Shown here one piece after another: positions 61,781-64,000 of a DNA stretch of 64,000 nucleotides. The first letter of the stretch is position 1. Each line of letters begins with the position of its first letter. The position numbers were made by a program, and so were the translations under genes. The notes under the pieces are model-generated. The model was given only the letters and a program-made list of their open reading frames with translations. It was not told where the DNA came from and made no database searches. Source of the stretch: Planomicrobium sp. YIM 101495 (GTDB lineage Bacteria > Bacillota > Bacilli > Bacillales_A > Planococcaceae). The stretch lies in assembly GCF_009707665.1 (NCBI RefSeq), contig NZ_WLZW01000001.1, positions 1,798,001-1,862,000 of the forward strand, in the 5' to 3' direction.

Positions 61781-62488
61781 TTACTCCTGTTCAGGATTGC
61801 GCAAATAATAACCAACGCCCCGTCGTGTCACGATCCATGCCGGGTGACTCGGGTTGTCTTCAATTTTCTCGCGGAGACGGCGGATCGTCACATCGACCGT
61901 CCGTACATCGCCGAAGTAGTCATAGCCCCAGACGGTCTGCAGCAAGTGCTCACGCGTCATGACCTGACCGATGTGCTTGCCGAGGTAATGGAGCAATTCG
62001 AACTCACGGTGTGTCAGTTCGATCGTCTCATCCCGCTTCAATACAAGGTATGCATCCGGTTGGATCGTCAAAGAGCCGATCTGGATGTCGTTCGAGTTGA
62101 CCGTCTCTTCTTCCGCAGGCGCTGCATTGCGGCGGCGCAAGTTCGCTTTCACACGCGCAATCAATTCACGTGTCGAGAACGGCTTTGTTACGTAATCATC
62201 TGCACCAAGCTCAAGGCCGAGCACTTTGTCGATTTCCGAATCTTTTGCTGTCAGCATGATGATCGGGAAGTCGAATTTCTTCCGGATTTCGCGGCATACT
62301 TCCATGCCATCACGGTTCGGCAGCATAATATCGAGCAGCATCAAATCCGGTTGGATCTCTTCTGCAATCTTGATCGCTTCATCCCCGTCATATGCACAGA
62401 CGACATTATAGCCTTCCTTCTTCAAGTTGAATTGTAAAATGTCTGCAATCGGTTTTTCATCGTCCACTACCAGGATCGTTTTGCTCAT
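61781..62488 (-). CDS. walR: WalR essential response regulator
   Basis: The 235-residue OmpR-type regulator starts [29 protein letters not shown] with the receiver Asp in [15 protein letters not shown], followed by a Trans_reg_C winged helix ([53 protein letters not shown]). It controls autolysin and cell-wall genes. GGAGGGG precedes ATG 62488. The operon is walR-walK-walH-walI-walJ. Confidence 0.97.
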   Translation of the reverse strand: MSKTILVVDDEKPIADILQFNLKKEGYNVVCAYDGDEAIKIAEEIQPDLMLLDIMLPNRDGMEVCREIRKKFDFPIIMLTAKDSEIDKVLGLELGADDYVTKPFSTRELIARVKANLRRRNAAPAEEETVNSNDIQIGSLTIQPDAYLVLKRDETIELTHREFELLHYLGKHIGQVMTREHLLQTVWGYDYFGDVRTVDVTIRRLREKIEDNPSHPAWIVTRRGVGYYLRNPEQE

Positions 62489-62602
62489 AATTGGTCCCCT
62501 CCGTCTTTCATCTATTCTTTCTTTTCCATGCTGCCGTTTTTCTTGTCTACCCTTTACTTTATCATTCTTTGGAGCGTTTAGCACCTTTGAGGAAAGGATG
62601 TT

Positions 62603-62616
62603 ATTTCCCGGGAAAT
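62603..62616. promoter_or_regulatory. Noc-binding site (NBS)
   Basis: ATTTCCCGGGAAAT is a perfect match to the Noc consensus and extends one pair to TATTTCCCGGGAAATA. Noc binds such sites to exclude cell division over the nucleoid. It lies 10 bp beyond the T-tract of the M23 gene's terminator. Confidence 0.93.
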
Positions 62617-62629
62617 AGTTCTCCCAACA

Positions 62630-62654
62630 GAAAAAACCAGCCAAGTCGGCCGGT
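62630..62654 (-). terminator. Terminator after the G5/M23 peptidase gene
   Basis: An ACCGGCC/GGCTGGT stem (one G-U) with a six-T tract follows on the minus strand. Confidence 0.78.
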
Positions 62655-62662
62655 CTTCCCTC

Positions 62663-63946
62663 TTATTGACTAATATAATGGAGCGGATTTTTCAATACGC
62701 CATTTTTTGAGATTTCGAAATGAAGATGGATTCCTGTCGAACGGCCTGTTGTCCCCATAATGCCGAGCTTGCTTCCTTTTTGGACGACTTGCCCTGGCTG
62801 GACATCGATCGATGCGAGGTGTGCGTAAATCGTCTCATAGCCATTCTGGTGGTCGACGATGACACGGTTACCGAACGAGCCGTCAGCGCCCGCTGCACGG
62901 ACGATTCCGTGATCTGCTGCTTTGATCGTAAAGTCGGACGGACGGGCGATATCGATGCCTTTATGCATCCGTCCCCAACGCATGCCTTGCTCGCTGGAAA
63001 TGTATCCTCCGACTGCCGGCCAAGCGAAGACACCCGTCCCGACAGAAGGCAGGGGCTTCGTACCATTCAAGACGATCTCGTTGACCGCTTCCTGCGTCAC
63101 GTCATTGCCGATTTCGGTACGTCCGGATTGCTTGCCGTTCGTCTCCGTAATGGCATACGTCAATTCCCGGTTGCCGTCTTTCCCTTGCTGGTTCACTTTC
63201 GATTCCCCGACATACAGGTCAGCGGAGGTTTGTGTGATCTTTTCATGTTTGATCGCCTTGTTGATCTTCCGCTGTTTCTTGACGATGACTTCCACTTGTT
63301 TTTCATCCAAGAGGTAATCGACCGCTTCGTCCACCGTCATGACTTTTTCCGGCGCAATGCGTTTTGTCAGACCGGACACTTTCGGAGCGATGTACAGCTC
63401 CAGAATGCGCGTTTCGCCCGGCTGTAGCTCAGGCAACTGCTCCATCTCGCGTTCTTTCTCCCAAACAGCCATCTCTTCTTCCGAAACGAATGTGGCTTTG
63501 ATCCGGTGCAGCACTTCCTCGTAGTCTTCTTTATTGCTCAAATAAACCGTTTGTTCCTCGTCAAGCACGAGCGCGAAGGAGATTGCTTCAAGCTCCAAGT
63601 TCTCATCAAGTGCATCGATGATCGTTTGCTCTTCTTTTACTGTCGGCTCGAACACTTGCTCAGGCACGATTGTGAAGTCCTTGCTTGCACCGATCCGTAA
63701 TTTTTCGAAATCTTGCTCTTTTGCTGCCACTTTTTCCTCAACGAGCGTTTGTACTGGTTCAGGGTTTGATACAGCTCCGAGGTACTCACCTGCGTTATAA
63801 ACATGATAGATTGTCCCGAGACCATCCGCTTCGCTCTCTTTAGCGAAAACAGGGCTAGCCTGAATCACTGTAAATGATAAGACGAAAGCCACAGCGATTT
63901 TTATCGATTCAAACCCGCGATGCGGGATATGTGTATTCTTTTGCAA
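62663..63946 (-). CDS. Exported G5-domain M23 peptidoglycan endopeptidase
   Basis: The 427-residue protein has a signal peptide (GFESIKIAVAFVLSFTVIQASPVFA), an N-terminal repeat-containing half, a G5 domain (about 220-290) and a C-terminal M23/LytM domain (about 310-420) with zinc motifs MHKGIDIA and IHLHFEI. It should cleave peptidoglycan cross-bridges or stem peptides. A TTG start at 63946 lies ten bases after AGGAGG; an ATG at 63973 in the same frame has no clear ribosome site. It sits just upstream of walR, like cell-wall hydrolases that are WalRK-linked. Confidence 0.9.
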   Translation of the reverse strand: MQKNTHIPHRGFESIKIAVAFVLSFTVIQASPVFAKESEADGLGTIYHVYNAGEYLGAVSNPEPVQTLVEEKVAAKEQDFEKLRIGASKDFTIVPEQVFEPTVKEEQTIIDALDENLELEAISFALVLDEEQTVYLSNKEDYEEVLHRIKATFVSEEEMAVWEKEREMEQLPELQPGETRILELYIAPKVSGLTKRIAPEKVMTVDEAVDYLLDEKQVEVIVKKQRKINKAIKHEKITQTSADLYVGESKVNQQGKDGNRELTYAITETNGKQSGRTEIGNDVTQEAVNEIVLNGTKPLPSVGTGVFAWPAVGGYISSEQGMRWGRMHKGIDIARPSDFTIKAADHGIVRAAGADGSFGNRVIVDHQNGYETIYAHLASIDVQPGQVVQKGSKLGIMGTTGRSTGIHLHFEISKNGVLKNPLHYISQ

Positions 63947-64000
63947 CTTCTCATTTCCTCCTTGATTGGTCATTCTTACAGCGCTTCTTTTTCTCTCTAT

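Overview
The window is chromosomal DNA from a low-to-moderate GC Gram-positive bacterium (Bacillota, order Bacillales; gene content and codon style look most like Planococcaceae, but no 16S or other typing marker is present). Almost every gene lies on the minus strand. The right end carries walR-walK-walH-walI-walJ-htrA and rlmH, which in Bacillales sit close to oriC. Two perfect parS sequences, one perfect Noc-binding sequence and a DnaA-box cluster beside rlmH agree with that. The origin therefore probably lies beyond the right edge, and minus-strand genes are co-directional with replication.

Layout from left to right. (1) 0-6 kb: the 3' part of a giant LPXTG adhesin with collagen-binding-like and SpaA/Cna_B-like repeats, followed by its sortase. 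(2) 6-12.3 kb: an orphan hypothetical gene, mqo, and a TPP-riboswitch-controlled thiamine salvage operon tenA-thiM-thiD-thiE-thiW. (3) 12.4-18.6 kb: a glycerol regulon, glpP - [leader] - membrane alpha/beta hydrolase - glpK - [leader] - glpD. Two leaders share a conserved sequence and a terminator, as expected for GlpP antitermination, and a cre-like site overlaps the first promoter. No glpF is present; the hydrolase takes its usual place. (4) 18.7-33.6 kb: an accessory mosaic of small enzymes, regulators and membrane proteins, with a frameshifted dehalogenase-like pseudogene, an XRE regulator whose palindromic operator recurs 5.5 kb away, and an ECF sigma/anti-sigma pair whose promoter-like motif recurs before a stunted anti-sigma paralogue. 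(5) 34-40.6 kb: a membrane-anchored protein of unknown function and a divergently regulated sugar-acid cluster (dehydrogenase, four-carbon acid sugar kinase, class II aldolase, GntP permease, GntR regulator). (6) 40.7-46.3 kb: DUF4317, a DUF559 nuclease-like gene directly followed by a short array of semi-palindromic repeats, two decayed genes, a deaminase and DUF1846. (7) 46.5-54.1 kb: a block between an rlmH 3'-end fragment and intact rlmH, holding a UvrA2-like ATPase, a structured non-coding element, a DesK/DesR-like two-component system, a DUF418 protein and a PdaC-like deacetylase. (8) 54.1-64 kb: rlmH, a CxxH/CxxC protein, DinB-like, htrA, walJIHKR, and a G5/M23 peptidase.

The most unusual signals are the GlpP-type leader driving a membrane hydrolase, the DUF559 gene with its repeat array, the rlmH 3' duplication together with an 18-bp inverted repeat at the rlmH end (the classical SCC attachment locus), the shared ECF promoter and stub anti-sigma gene, the shared XRE palindrome, and parS sites fused to the U-tracts of strand-specific terminators. 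All assignments come from reading sequence; no search or alignment software was run.
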